DNA of 64,000 bases from an uncultured Lachnospiraceae bacterium (GTDB taxonomy: Bacteria; Bacillota; Clostridia; Lachnospirales; Lachnospiraceae). The stretch spans positions 1 to 64,000 of the forward strand of contig ONKG01000033.1 in assembly GCA_900318375.1 (NCBI GenBank). Direction: 5' to 3'. Positions 15,701 to 22,893 of this stretch are shown here, one piece after another; the stretch's first letter is position 1, and each line of letters begins with the position of its first letter. The notes beneath the pieces were generated by a model. The model was not told the DNA's origin, ran no database searches, and was given only the letters and a program-made list of their open reading frames with translations. A program made the translations under genes and the position numbers.

Positions 15701-18049
15701 GTGCTCGCTTATTGGGAAACACTTCCTTTCTGGCGGACTTTCTGGAGCGCGCTGGGATTCGACGTCCTTGTCTCCCCCGAGAGCACCCGCCCCATCTATG
15801 AAAAGGGACTGCATGCGGTGACATCAGATACCGAGTGTTTTCCCGGAAAGCTGGTACACGGCCACATCCGCTGGCTGGAGCAGAACGGCGCGGACAGAAT
15901 CTTTTTCCCGTCTATTTCCACCCGGAAATCAGAGAACACAGAGAGTACCAGTGTGTCCATGTGCGGCATCGTCAAAGGCTTCCCCTTGGTCATCAAAAAC
16001 TCCGATAATCCGGAAGAACGCGGGGATGTCAAATACGATGTACCGATTTTTTTCTGGTATACCGATGTCGACAGGGAGCGCCAGCTGTCTAAATTTATGA
16101 AAGAGACCTTCGGGATTCCGGCAAAGCTTGTCCGCAGGGCCATCCATGAGGGACAGGCAGCCCAGGACAGCTATCGCGATCAGCTTCTTGCCCAGGGACA
16201 GAAGGTCCTCGACCGTATCAGGAAAGCACCGGCAGACAAGCCCGGAGCAGTCGTTCTGGCGGCCCGGCCTTACCAGAACGACGACCTGGTCAACCACAAT
16301 ATTCCCGAGATGTTTACAGATCAGGGGATCAATGTCCTCACAGCGGATTCGATTCCCGGTCTGGATAAGATCGATCTCTCGAAGAGCCGGCTGGATGTAG
16401 TCAACAACTATCATGCCAGGATGCTGGGCTCCGCGATTTACGCGGCGCAGCATCCCAACCTGGAATATGTCCAGATCGTCAGTTTCGGCTGCGGACATGA
16501 CGCCTACCTGTCGGATGAAATCATCCGCATGATGAAAGAGATCGCAGGCAAGACCCCGCTGATCCTCAAGGTGGACGAGAGTGACATCCGGGGACCGCTT
16601 TCCATCCGCATCCGCTCTTTTATTTCTTCTGTGAAAATGAAACGAAGAAAAGCCCTGCAGACGGAGATGCTGTCAAAGAAGATGCAGCAGGACAACCCTG
16701 ATGAAACCCCCGTTTTCCCTCCGCAGAAGCAGGATATTTCAGAGCTGAAAAAAGGAAGGCCGGCTCCCAGACGTTTCCGCCCCGGTGAGGTCAGGGAACT
16801 TTCGGATCCCTATCCGCAGAAATTCAACAAAGAAGATATTGCGGATACAGTTGTTTTTGTACCCAATACCTCACATGCCTTCAGCAGGCTGATGGCGGCT
16901 GTTTTCGCGGCTCAGAAGGTCCATACGGTCCCTCTTCCCATCGGCCGTGAGCGCGCGATTGAACTGGGCAAGCGATACGTCCACAACGATATCTGTTTTC
17001 CTGCCCAGGTGGTCATCGGAGAGGCATTGCAGGCTCTTGAGGATCCCAGATATGAAGGAAAAAAGAAGGCCGTCATGATGGGAAAATATATCGGCTGCTG
17101 CCGTCTTACCCACTACGGCGCCCTCCTCCGTAAGGCCCTCGACGATGCCGGCCACACCGATGTACCGATCATCACCAATGATGATGTGGATTACCACAAC
17201 CTTCATCCCGGCTTCAAGCTCAACATGCAGGCCATGATCAAGATCTCTTTCGCTCTGCCCATGATTGACGCGCTGGAGGATCTCCTGCGCAAGATGCGTC
17301 CTTATGAGACAGTAAAAGGTATTTCCAATAAGACCTTCGACAAGGCCATCGACGTGCTGATGGAATCCATAGAAAAGGGCGGCGTGGGCAGGATGAAGAA
17401 GGGCTTTGAGAAAGCCATTCACCTGATGAAGAAGGTTCCTTATGACCGCTCCAATCCCAGACCGACAGTATTGATCGTGGGAGAGTATCTGCTCAATTTC
17501 CATCCCGGTGCCAACCACGATATTGAGGATTATCTGGAGAAGAATGGTTTCGAGATCATTGAGGCAAAGATGGCGGACGTCATTCAGAAGACCTATTTTG
17601 TGCGCCGTGAGCAGGCAAAGGACTACGGTGTCAAAAAATCCATTGTGGAAAGAGGTTTTCTCGATGTCGTAGAGCAGGTTTTCAATACTTCTCACGACTT
17701 TGTGGAATCTGTCGCAAAACAGCACCCGCTCTTTGAGCCGGCTGCAAAACTGAAGGATGCTGCAAGAGCAAGTGATCCGATCATCCCGCGCGCCTATGAT
17801 TCCGGTGAGGGTATCCTGATCCCGGCTGAGATCATCGAACGTGCCCGCGAGGGATGCCGGGCATTTGTCATCCTGCAGCCCTTCGGCTGTATCCCCAACC
17901 ACGTAGTAGGACGCGGTATTTCCAGACGCCTCAAGGAGATGTTCCCGGACATCCAGCTGCTGCCTCTTGATTACGATCCGGATGTCAGCTTTGTCAATGT
18001 CGAGAACCGTCTGCAGATGCTGGTCATGAATATTCGCAGCGCCGTATAA
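12749..18049 (+). CDS. Giant 2-hydroxyacyl-CoA dehydratase activase (tandem BcrA/BadF ATPase plus DUF2229-like region) with repeat insertion
   Basis: The 1,766-residue product has two tandem BcrA/BadF-type ATPase domains. Domain one (about 8-280) has GIDVGSTTTK, NGSCAGGTGAF and DISGRCGVYAK; domain two (about 345-610) has GVDCGSTTTK, NEACSAGCGSF and GSRCTVF. The Cys residues in such positions hold a [4Fe-4S] cluster between subunits in activases of the HgdC type. From about residue 970 follows a DUF2229-like and dehydratase-like region (TIGLPFVLAYWETLPFW). Family members use ATP to push electrons at low potential into radical dehydratases; the substrate here is unknown. Between the parts (about 680-950) lies a low-complexity Thr/Ser/Glu segment, then Ala-rich helical repeats. 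ATG 12749 follows AGGAAGG; an in-frame TTG at 12704 sits in the terminator. No dehydratase subunits are adjacent. Confidence 0.88.
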   Translation: MNQKQEYLIGIDVGSTTTKIVVLQKEDETIVYSEYARHHAELARSVCALLEHGKQHIPAGSSLRMAFTGSGSKPLAEAAGVPFVQEVVANSLAVMKYYSSAKTAIELGGQDAKVIFFRQNKKTGRLEVSDMRMNGSCAGGTGAFIDEIAALLQVKPEDYESLAEQGTQLYDISGRCGVYAKTDIQPLLNQGVRKEDIALSALHAISKQTIGGLAQGLTMAPPIIFEGGPLCFHPTLVQAFREKLELKDEDILIPEQPELMVALGASLYSGTAACAPEKEGSQEIDLDRCIYRVRALIGRSTAQESGSLSGPFFETEKEYRDFLIRHPLYEDKHIFRRLDTGTDAECYLGVDCGSTTTKFVLVDEKQRILYSFYANNGGDPISVLKKGLIEMEKKFAEEGVTLHVKGMATTGYGELLAAKAFRADAHIVETVAHARASAKYLEDATFILDIGGQDMKAIWLDDGIITDIVVNEACSAGCGSFLENFAKNMGVPVPEIAERAFAAKHPAELGSRCTVFMNSRIITEQKNGREVNDILAGLCRSIIENVFTKVIRISSLDSLGDRIVVQGGTFCNDAVLCAIEQYIGREVVRAPYPGLMGAIGAAHTAMEKAARTQAPSSFIGFEALHDFTFTQVNGLVCSGCGNHCRRSVVTFSTGDNWITGNRCDRGSVLNPGELEAFLESQKEQPGEKHIQKITPAQRSISPKETASEGTDSEKTASGKAVPEETASGKTVSGKDSFSVQKDRQASAEFVESAWELRTAEENLSVVDKVSATMKDTAANAADKVTTAVRDTAINAADKVTTAVRDTAINAADKVTTAVRDTATAVKDTAVNAGSSVAAAVIDTATGAADKVSVAVKDTRDSAASAADKVSSAMKEKAANVADKVPAIVKDTAVSAADRVASTAASAADKVTATVKNTAAAASDIVSSQSKKSKAASAERNGGNAVPERRKKGTDLFKVRKALLHRKYPFKQVDSKKNVTIGLPFVLAYWETLPFWRTFWSALGFDVLVSPESTRPIYEKGLHAVTSDTECFPGKLVHGHIRWLEQNGADRIFFPSISTRKSENTESTSVSMCGIVKGFPLVIKNSDNPEERGDVKYDVPIFFWYTDVDRERQLSKFMKETFGIPAKLVRRAIHEGQAAQDSYRDQLLAQGQKVLDRIRKAPADKPGAVVLAARPYQNDDLVNHNIPEMFTDQGINVLTADSIPGLDKIDLSKSRLDVVNNYHARMLGSAIYAAQHPNLEYVQIVSFGCGHDAYLSDEIIRMMKEIAGKTPLILKVDESDIRGPLSIRIRSFISSVKMKRRKALQTEMLSKKMQQDNPDETPVFPPQKQDISELKKGRPAPRRFRPGEVRELSDPYPQKFNKEDIADTVVFVPNTSHAFSRLMAAVFAAQKVHTVPLPIGRERAIELGKRYVHNDICFPAQVVIGEALQALEDPRYEGKKKAVMMGKYIGCCRLTHYGALLRKALDDAGHTDVPIITNDDVDYHNLHPGFKLNMQAMIKISFALPMIDALEDLLRKMRPYETVKGISNKTFDKAIDVLMESIEKGGVGRMKKGFEKAIHLMKKVPYDRSNPRPTVLIVGEYLLNFHPGANHDIEDYLEKNGFEIIEAKMADVIQKTYFVRREQAKDYGVKKSIVERGFLDVVEQVFNTSHDFVESVAKQHPLFEPAAKLKDAARASDPIIPRAYDSGEGILIPAEIIERAREGCRAFVILQPFGCIPNHVVGRGISRRLKEMFPDIQLLPLDYDPDVSFVNVENRLQMLVMNIRSAV
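15082..15216 (+). repeat. Three 45-bp repeats coding 15-residue helical units inside the activase
   Basis: Units 15082-15126, 15127-15171 and 15172-15216 are almost identical and encode NAADKVTTAVRDTAI-type units. Degenerate versions continue to about 15530, as Ala-Asp-Lys-Val/Thr-Ala-Val-Lys-Asp-Thr motifs. The pattern resembles amphipathic helices of LEA-like or phasin-like proteins. Confidence 0.9.
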
Positions 18050-18067
18050 AAAGAGATTGACCGCTGG

Positions 18068-18106
18068 AAACAGGCAGCAGTTTTTTCACATGCTGCCTGT
18101 TTTCAT
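18068..18106 (+). terminator. Terminator after the activase gene
   Basis: A perfect 12-bp stem (18068-18079 with 18091-18102, AAACAGGCAGCA) leads into a T-rich tail. Confidence 0.85.
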
Positions 18107-18215
18107 TTTGGTCTGCATCTTATTGAGCGAATGTGATACAATGAAGAATAATGATTTTGCTTCCGGCAAATAAGGATACCCGGAGAGTGCCGGTAAAAGA
18201 GAGGTTGTGGATTTA

Positions 18216-19064
18216 ATGAGTTTCAGGATTGTTACAGACTCCGCAAGTGATATGCCGCAGGAGACTGCTGCGAAGCTGGGAGTGACGGTCATGCCCATTC
18301 ATACCCGGTTCGGTGATGAAGAATATCTGGACGGTGTCACATTAAAGCCCAGAGAGTTTTTTGAAAAACTGGTGGAGACGGATGAGATTCCGAGAACATC
18401 GCAGATCACGCCCTATGAGTTCGGACAGGAATTTGAAAAGTGGGTCTCTGCGGACTTTGGGGTGCTCTGTATCACCATGTCGTCGGGTGTCTCCGGAACC
18501 TATCAGAGCGCCTGCGCTGCAGCCGCAGAGTACGGGGACAGGGTCATCGTGATCGACAGCAGGCAGTTCTGCATCTCTCTGTACGTTCTGATCGAGTATG
18601 CCTGCCGGCTTCGTGATGAAGGGAAATCCCTCGAGGAGACTGCAGCCGCAGTGGAGGAAGCCAAAAAGCGTGTACATGTCATTTCCGTTTTCGCGACGCT
18701 GGAATACCTGAAGCTGGGGGGACGTATCTCGGCTGCTGCCGCCATGGCCGGAAACCTTCTCTCCATTAAGCCTGTGATCACGATCACAGACGGAGTGGTG
18801 GAGGTCATCGGCAAGGCAAGGGGATCCAAAAAAGCCAACAACATGCTTATGGAGTTTATCAGGAGTGTGGGAGGCGTGGATTACGAAATGCCTTACTGCC
18901 TGGGCTTTACAGGCTTTTCCGAAGAGGTGCTGACCAAATATATAGACGACCATGCGGCAAGATTCAAGGAAGCGATCAAGGATATCACTATCGTCCCTGT
19001 CGGCGCGACAGTAGGGACATATGCGGGACCCGGAGCAGTGGCGCTTGCATTTTTCAACAAATAG
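18216..19064 (+). CDS. DegV family fatty-acid-binding protein
   Basis: The 282-residue product begins MSFRIVTDSASDMP, the DegV signature, with the conserved TSQITPYEF and ITMSSGVSGTYQSA motifs (the latter near residue 90 lines the fatty-acid site). DegV/FakB proteins hold a fatty acid for phosphorylation by FakA; no fakA is in the window. The C-terminal half has the usual GGRIS and IKPVI elements. ATG 18216 has GAGGT 10 bp upstream; an in-frame GTG at 18207 is too close to that site. Confidence 0.9.
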   Translation: MSFRIVTDSASDMPQETAAKLGVTVMPIHTRFGDEEYLDGVTLKPREFFEKLVETDEIPRTSQITPYEFGQEFEKWVSADFGVLCITMSSGVSGTYQSACAAAAEYGDRVIVIDSRQFCISLYVLIEYACRLRDEGKSLEETAAAVEEAKKRVHVISVFATLEYLKLGGRISAAAAMAGNLLSIKPVITITDGVVEVIGKARGSKKANNMLMEFIRSVGGVDYEMPYCLGFTGFSEEVLTKYIDDHAARFKEAIKDITIVPVGATVGTYAGPGAVALAFFNK

Positions 19065-19118
19065 ATTATCATTTTAAAATACTTTATCTGCTGAGACGGA
19101 CATGCGGAGGAAAATATA

Positions 19119-19616
19119 ATGCTGAAAAAAACCGGAAGAATTCTGGCTGCGGCTATAGTATCGATCATGCTTATGGCATGCGCCAAACCTGTGGACAAAG
19201 TCCAGACACCTGCCGATAACAGGCTGGAACGCGGCAGAAACTACAAGGAAGTCATCGAGGATTTCGAGGACAAGGGATTTACAAATATCAGGACTGAACC
19301 GATCGCGGACCAGGTATACGGCCGGTCGATCCGGGACGGAGAAGTCGATCATATTTCGGTCGGCGGAGATATCAATTATGACTCCGGTGTCCTGGTCCCT
19401 GCGGATACAGAAGTCGTGATCTATTACCATACTTACAGCAAGAAGTCCATAGAAGAAGCTGCTGCAAAAGAAGCTGAAAAAGCTGAAAAAGCCAAGGAGA
19501 AGGAAGAGAATACTTCTGAAGATCAGGACAAGAGCAGCAAGGACGGGAGCAGCAAGGACAAGGACAGCAAAGACGGGAACAGCAAGGACAGCAAAGACAA
19601 GGACAGCAAAGAATAA
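19119..19616 (+). CDS. Small lipoprotein with PASTA-like segment and Ser-Lys-Asp tail
   Basis: The 165-residue product has a lipoprotein signal (hydrophobic stretch ending LMACAKP), so Cys about 22 should be lipidated. Residues ~40-110 (NYKEVIEDFEDKGFTNI, then a beta-rich part) look like one PASTA-type unit. The last 55 residues are a charged, repetitive Lys/Glu/Ser/Asp tail made from short DNA repeats. Function unknown; a cell-surface location is likely. There is no clear terminator between it and hydE, 35 bp downstream. Confidence 0.75.
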   Translation: MLKKTGRILAAAIVSIMLMACAKPVDKVQTPADNRLERGRNYKEVIEDFEDKGFTNIRTEPIADQVYGRSIRDGEVDHISVGGDINYDSGVLVPADTEVVIYYHTYSKKSIEEAAAKEAEKAEKAKEKEENTSEDQDKSSKDGSSKDKDSKDGNSKDSKDKDSKE

Positions 19617-19651
19617 TAAAAAACAAAGAATACTAATAAAGAAAATATTAT

Positions 19652-20707
19652 ATGGAAAAAAGAACAGAGAACATGGGCCTGATCGACAGGCTCCGTAAAG
19701 AGACCGCACTCTCCCGTGAAGAGCTCGGCATTCTTCTGTCGACGATGACTAAGGAGGATGCCGAATACCTGTACAGGAACGCGGATGAGGTGCGCAGAGA
19801 GCACTACGGCACAGATGTCTATATCCGCGGTCTGATCGAGTTTACCAATTATTGCAGAAACGACTGTCTGTACTGCGGGATCCGGCGTTCCAACACCAGG
19901 GCACAGCGGTACAGACTGACAACAGAAGAGATCCTCGACTGCTGTGACAAGGGATATTTGCTGGGATTTCGCACTTTTGTACTGCAGGGCGGCGAGGATC
20001 TTTTTTTCACGGATGAAAAAATCTGCGCGATCGTGTCAGAGATCAAAAAGAGACATCCCGACTGTGCAGTCACGCTGTCCATCGGCGAGAGGCAGAGGGA
20101 GAGTTATGAGGCTTTTTTCAAGGCCGGGGCGGATCGCTATCTTCTGCGGCACGAGACGATCAATCCCGCGCACTACAGGCTGCTCCACCCTAAGGAGCTG
20201 ACGATCGAAAACCGCCGGCAATGCCTCAATGATCTCAGGGAGATCGGTTTTCAGGTCGGCTGCGGCATGATGGTGGGGAGTCCTTATCAGACACTGGATT
20301 ATATTCTGGATGACCTTTATTTCATGAAGGATTTCCGTCCCCACATGATCGGAATAGGGCCTTTCATCCCCCATGCCGATACACCTTTTCATGACCGTGA
20401 GAGAGGGACGCTGGAGGATACACTCCGCCTGCTGGCAATCATCCGTCTGATGAACCCGCGTGTTCTGCTGCCTGCCACAACGGCGCTGGGCACAATCTAT
20501 CCGCTGGGCCGCGAGATGGGGATACAGGCAGGCGCCAATGTCGTCATGCCAAATCTTTCTCCCACAGGCGTCCGCGATAAATACATGCTCTACGACGGCA
20601 AGATCTGCACCGGTGACGAGGCCGCGGAATGCAGGCACTGTATGGAACTTCGAATGGAAAAGATCGGCTACCATGTTGTCTCTGCCAGAGGAGATTCAAA
20701 GGTGTGA
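19652..20707 (+). CDS. hydE: [FeFe]-hydrogenase maturase HydE (radical SAM)
   Basis: The 351-residue product has the radical SAM motif CRNDCLYCGIR near residue 70 within FTNYCRNDC, plus LQGGED, LRHETINPAHYRLLHP and GIGPFIPHADTPF, which are characteristic of HydE. HydE takes part in assembly of the dithiomethylamine ligand of the H-cluster. Its partners HydF and HydG and the hydrogenase are not in this window. Start 19652 lacks a strong ribosome binding site, and 19673 (MGLIDRLRK) is a possible alternative. Confidence 0.9.
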   Translation: MEKRTENMGLIDRLRKETALSREELGILLSTMTKEDAEYLYRNADEVRREHYGTDVYIRGLIEFTNYCRNDCLYCGIRRSNTRAQRYRLTTEEILDCCDKGYLLGFRTFVLQGGEDLFFTDEKICAIVSEIKKRHPDCAVTLSIGERQRESYEAFFKAGADRYLLRHETINPAHYRLLHPKELTIENRRQCLNDLREIGFQVGCGMMVGSPYQTLDYILDDLYFMKDFRPHMIGIGPFIPHADTPFHDRERGTLEDTLRLLAIIRLMNPRVLLPATTALGTIYPLGREMGIQAGANVVMPNLSPTGVRDKYMLYDGKICTGDEAAECRHCMELRMEKIGYHVVSARGDSKV

Positions 20708-20780
20708 TAAAACAGAGGACCTTGAATCATCATCGCGCAATACGCACGAGTGATTTTTGAACATATACGAGGTATCCTGC

Positions 20781-21269
20781 ATGAAAACTATCATTCTTTA
20801 TTATTCAAGCCATCATGGCAATACCAGGAAGATCGTTCAGGCGGCGGAAGCAGCCATTGATACGGATATTCTGGATATCACTTCCCCGATGGCGGAGAAA
20901 GCGGATCTCTCAGAGTATGACCGCATCGGGATTGCATCCGGTATTTACGCCGGAAGTTTTCACCCCGATCTGATCGAATATATCAAAAAGCATATGCCCC
21001 GGGGAAAAGAAGTTTTCCTGATGTACACATGCACAGCAGATATGCCGCATTATATAAACCGGATGCTTCGGGTCCTCGAAGGTGCGGACGCAAAGGTCAT
21101 CGGAAGATTCCGCTGCCGCGGTCTCAATACTTTCGGCCCTTTTGGTGTCCTGGGCGGCGCCGCGAAGGGACATCCCGATGTGCACGACCTTATGTCTGCA
21201 GCGGATTTTGTCCGGAATCTCAAATCGGACGGTTCAATACTTACCAGTCAGAAAAAACAGAAAAAGTAA
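20781..21269 (+). CDS. Flavodoxin-like protein
   Basis: The 162-residue product opens MKTIILYYSSHHGNTRKIV, the FMN phosphate-binding loop of flavodoxins. The later segments (DRIGIASGIYAGSFHPDL, then FLMYTCTAD) fit the flavin-binding loops of the flavodoxin/menaquinone-dependent oxidase fold. It probably carries electrons in the cytoplasm. ATG 20781 is preceded by GAGGT at good spacing. It lies 73 bp after hydE in the same orientation, so joint expression is possible. Confidence 0.85.
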   Translation: MKTIILYYSSHHGNTRKIVQAAEAAIDTDILDITSPMAEKADLSEYDRIGIASGIYAGSFHPDLIEYIKKHMPRGKEVFLMYTCTADMPHYINRMLRVLEGADAKVIGRFRCRGLNTFGPFGVLGGAAKGHPDVHDLMSAADFVRNLKSDGSILTSQKKQKK

Positions 21270-21370
21270 TAAAAAATAAAATAAAAGTAATATACACCTT
21301 TACGGCCTGAGATCAGAACGATCTTTTGATTCAGAATTGTGCCGTAATAAGACAGAAAAGAGGAGATAAA

Positions 21371-22456
21371 ATGTCCTGGGAAGACAAAATCCGCAGGGTG
21401 GAACCCTATGTGGCTGGCGAACAGCCTAAGGAGAAAAACATCATCAAGCTCAACACCAATGAATGCCCCTATCCGCCTGCACCGGGTGTAGAAGAGGCAG
21501 TCCGTCAGCTTGCCGGGGACAGCAGCGCCCTGCGTCTGTATCCGGATATGGATGCGACGCCTCTTGTGAATGCTCTGGCCGCGCAGTACAAAGTCGACCC
21601 GGATCAGATTTTTGTAGGTGTCGGTTCGGACGACGTGCTGGCCCTTTGCTTTCTGACTTTCTTTTCCGCGGGAAGCGAGGAGCAGCCGCTTCTCTTCCCG
21701 GACATCACCTATTCCTTCTACGATGTCTGGGCAAATCTCTACAGGATCCCTTTCCGCCAGGTGCCCCTGCGGGAGGACTTTTCCATCAATCCGGACGACT
21801 ACCTGCCGGCAGTGACCGGACAGGCCAACTGCGGTATTATTTTCCCCAATCCCAATGCGCCCACAGGCCTTGAGCTGGCGCAGGAGGATGTGGAGAAGAT
21901 CATCGCGGGCAATCCGGACAGCATCGTGATCGTGGACGAGGCTTATGTCGATTTCGGCGCGCAGACAGCCCTGCCCCTTCTGGAAAAATATGACAATCTC
22001 CTTGTCGTGCAGACTTTCTCCAAATCCCGCGCTATGGCCGGCGCGCGTGTGGGCTTTGCCATCGGCAGCAAAAAGCTGATCGGCTACCTCAAGGATGTCA
22101 AGTTTTCCTTCAACTCCTACACCATGAACCTGCCCTCCATCCGCATCGGCACAGCTTCCGCGGAAGACAGCGCATGGTTCAAGGAGACAACAGGCAGGAT
22201 CATGGCAACCCGCGAGCGATTTAAGCAGGAGCTGCGCTCCCTTGGCTTTGTCTTCCCGGATTCCAAGTCCAACTTTGTCTTCGCAAAACACCCGGATTTC
22301 TCCGGCGCGGATCTGCAGGCGGCCCTGCGCGCCCGCAAAATTATCGTCAGGCGCTTTAATAAGCCCGCCATCTGCGACTATCTGCGCATCACCATCGGAA
22401 CCGATGAGCAGATGGAGAAGGTCGCGGAGGCACTCAGAGAGATCCTCGGCAAATAA
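21371..22456 (+). CDS. hisC: Histidinol-phosphate aminotransferase
   Basis: This 361-residue PLP enzyme converts imidazole acetol phosphate to histidinol phosphate with glutamate. Family landmarks are KLNTNECPYPP near the start, FPNPNAPTG, VDEAYVDF, the PLP lysine in TFSKSRAMAGARVGFAIG (about residue 219) and YLRITIGT near the end. AGGAG lies 6 bp before ATG 21371. No other his gene is nearby, so it may also serve aromatic transamination, as some HisC paralogs do. A terminator follows. Confidence 0.92.
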   Translation: MSWEDKIRRVEPYVAGEQPKEKNIIKLNTNECPYPPAPGVEEAVRQLAGDSSALRLYPDMDATPLVNALAAQYKVDPDQIFVGVGSDDVLALCFLTFFSAGSEEQPLLFPDITYSFYDVWANLYRIPFRQVPLREDFSINPDDYLPAVTGQANCGIIFPNPNAPTGLELAQEDVEKIIAGNPDSIVIVDEAYVDFGAQTALPLLEKYDNLLVVQTFSKSRAMAGARVGFAIGSKKLIGYLKDVKFSFNSYTMNLPSIRIGTASAEDSAWFKETTGRIMATRERFKQELRSLGFVFPDSKSNFVFAKHPDFSGADLQAALRARKIIVRRFNKPAICDYLRITIGTDEQMEKVAEALREILGK

Positions 22457-22575
22457 GTCCGGAGACTGCAGCTGCTGCCCTGAGGAGCGGCATGTCGGAG
22501 ATCGGTCAATGACTGTAATGCTTTCATCACATACACCATCACATACACATACGTGCATTTGTCATCAAAGGCTTA

Positions 22576-22606
22576 AAAGGCAGGAGAGTTCAGCTCCTGC
22601 CTTTTT
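22576..22606 (+). terminator. Terminator after hisC
   Basis: An 11-bp stem (22576-22586 with 22594-22604, AAAGGCAGGAG) with a 7-nt loop and a T run. Confidence 0.9.
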
Positions 22607-22638
22607 GTCACTTTATGTAAGGTTTTTTCAGTTTGCTG

Positions 22639-22783
22639 TTAAAGTCCCTGCATCAGGTTTTCCAATTAAAGTCCCTGCATCAGGTTTTCCAGTTAAAGTC
22701 CCTGCTTCAGGTTTTCCGGCTAAAGTTCCTGTTTCAGGCTTTGCGGATGCATCAGATTTTATATTTAAAGTCCCTGCTACAGG
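22639..22783 (+). repeat. 27-bp tandem repeats between hisC and the DUF6273 gene
   Basis: Four units (22639-22665, 22666-22692, 22693-22719, 22720-22746) and, after 18 bp, a partial fifth (22765-22783). The unit has 27 bp and could read as KVPASGFP plus one residue, but no start codon with a ribosome binding site opens that frame after the hisC terminator. Confidence 0.9.
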
Positions 22784-22893
22784 AATGAAGAGTTGCCTGT
22801 TATACTGAATGACATGATAAGATAACTACCTGACTCAGGGTACCGCTCCGGCGGGCGGCAAAGCAGGAAAAGATGAAAGAAGGTGTGCCAATT

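Noticed and set aside
21248-22558. Long reverse open frame over hisC
   Set aside because: Antisense shadow of a certain gene; no domain or ribosome binding site.
22242-22808. Forward open frame ending in KVPASGFP repeats
   Set aside because: It begins inside hisC in another frame and crosses the hisC terminator; no start codon with a ribosome site lies after the terminator. Kept only as a DNA repeat and low-interest finding.
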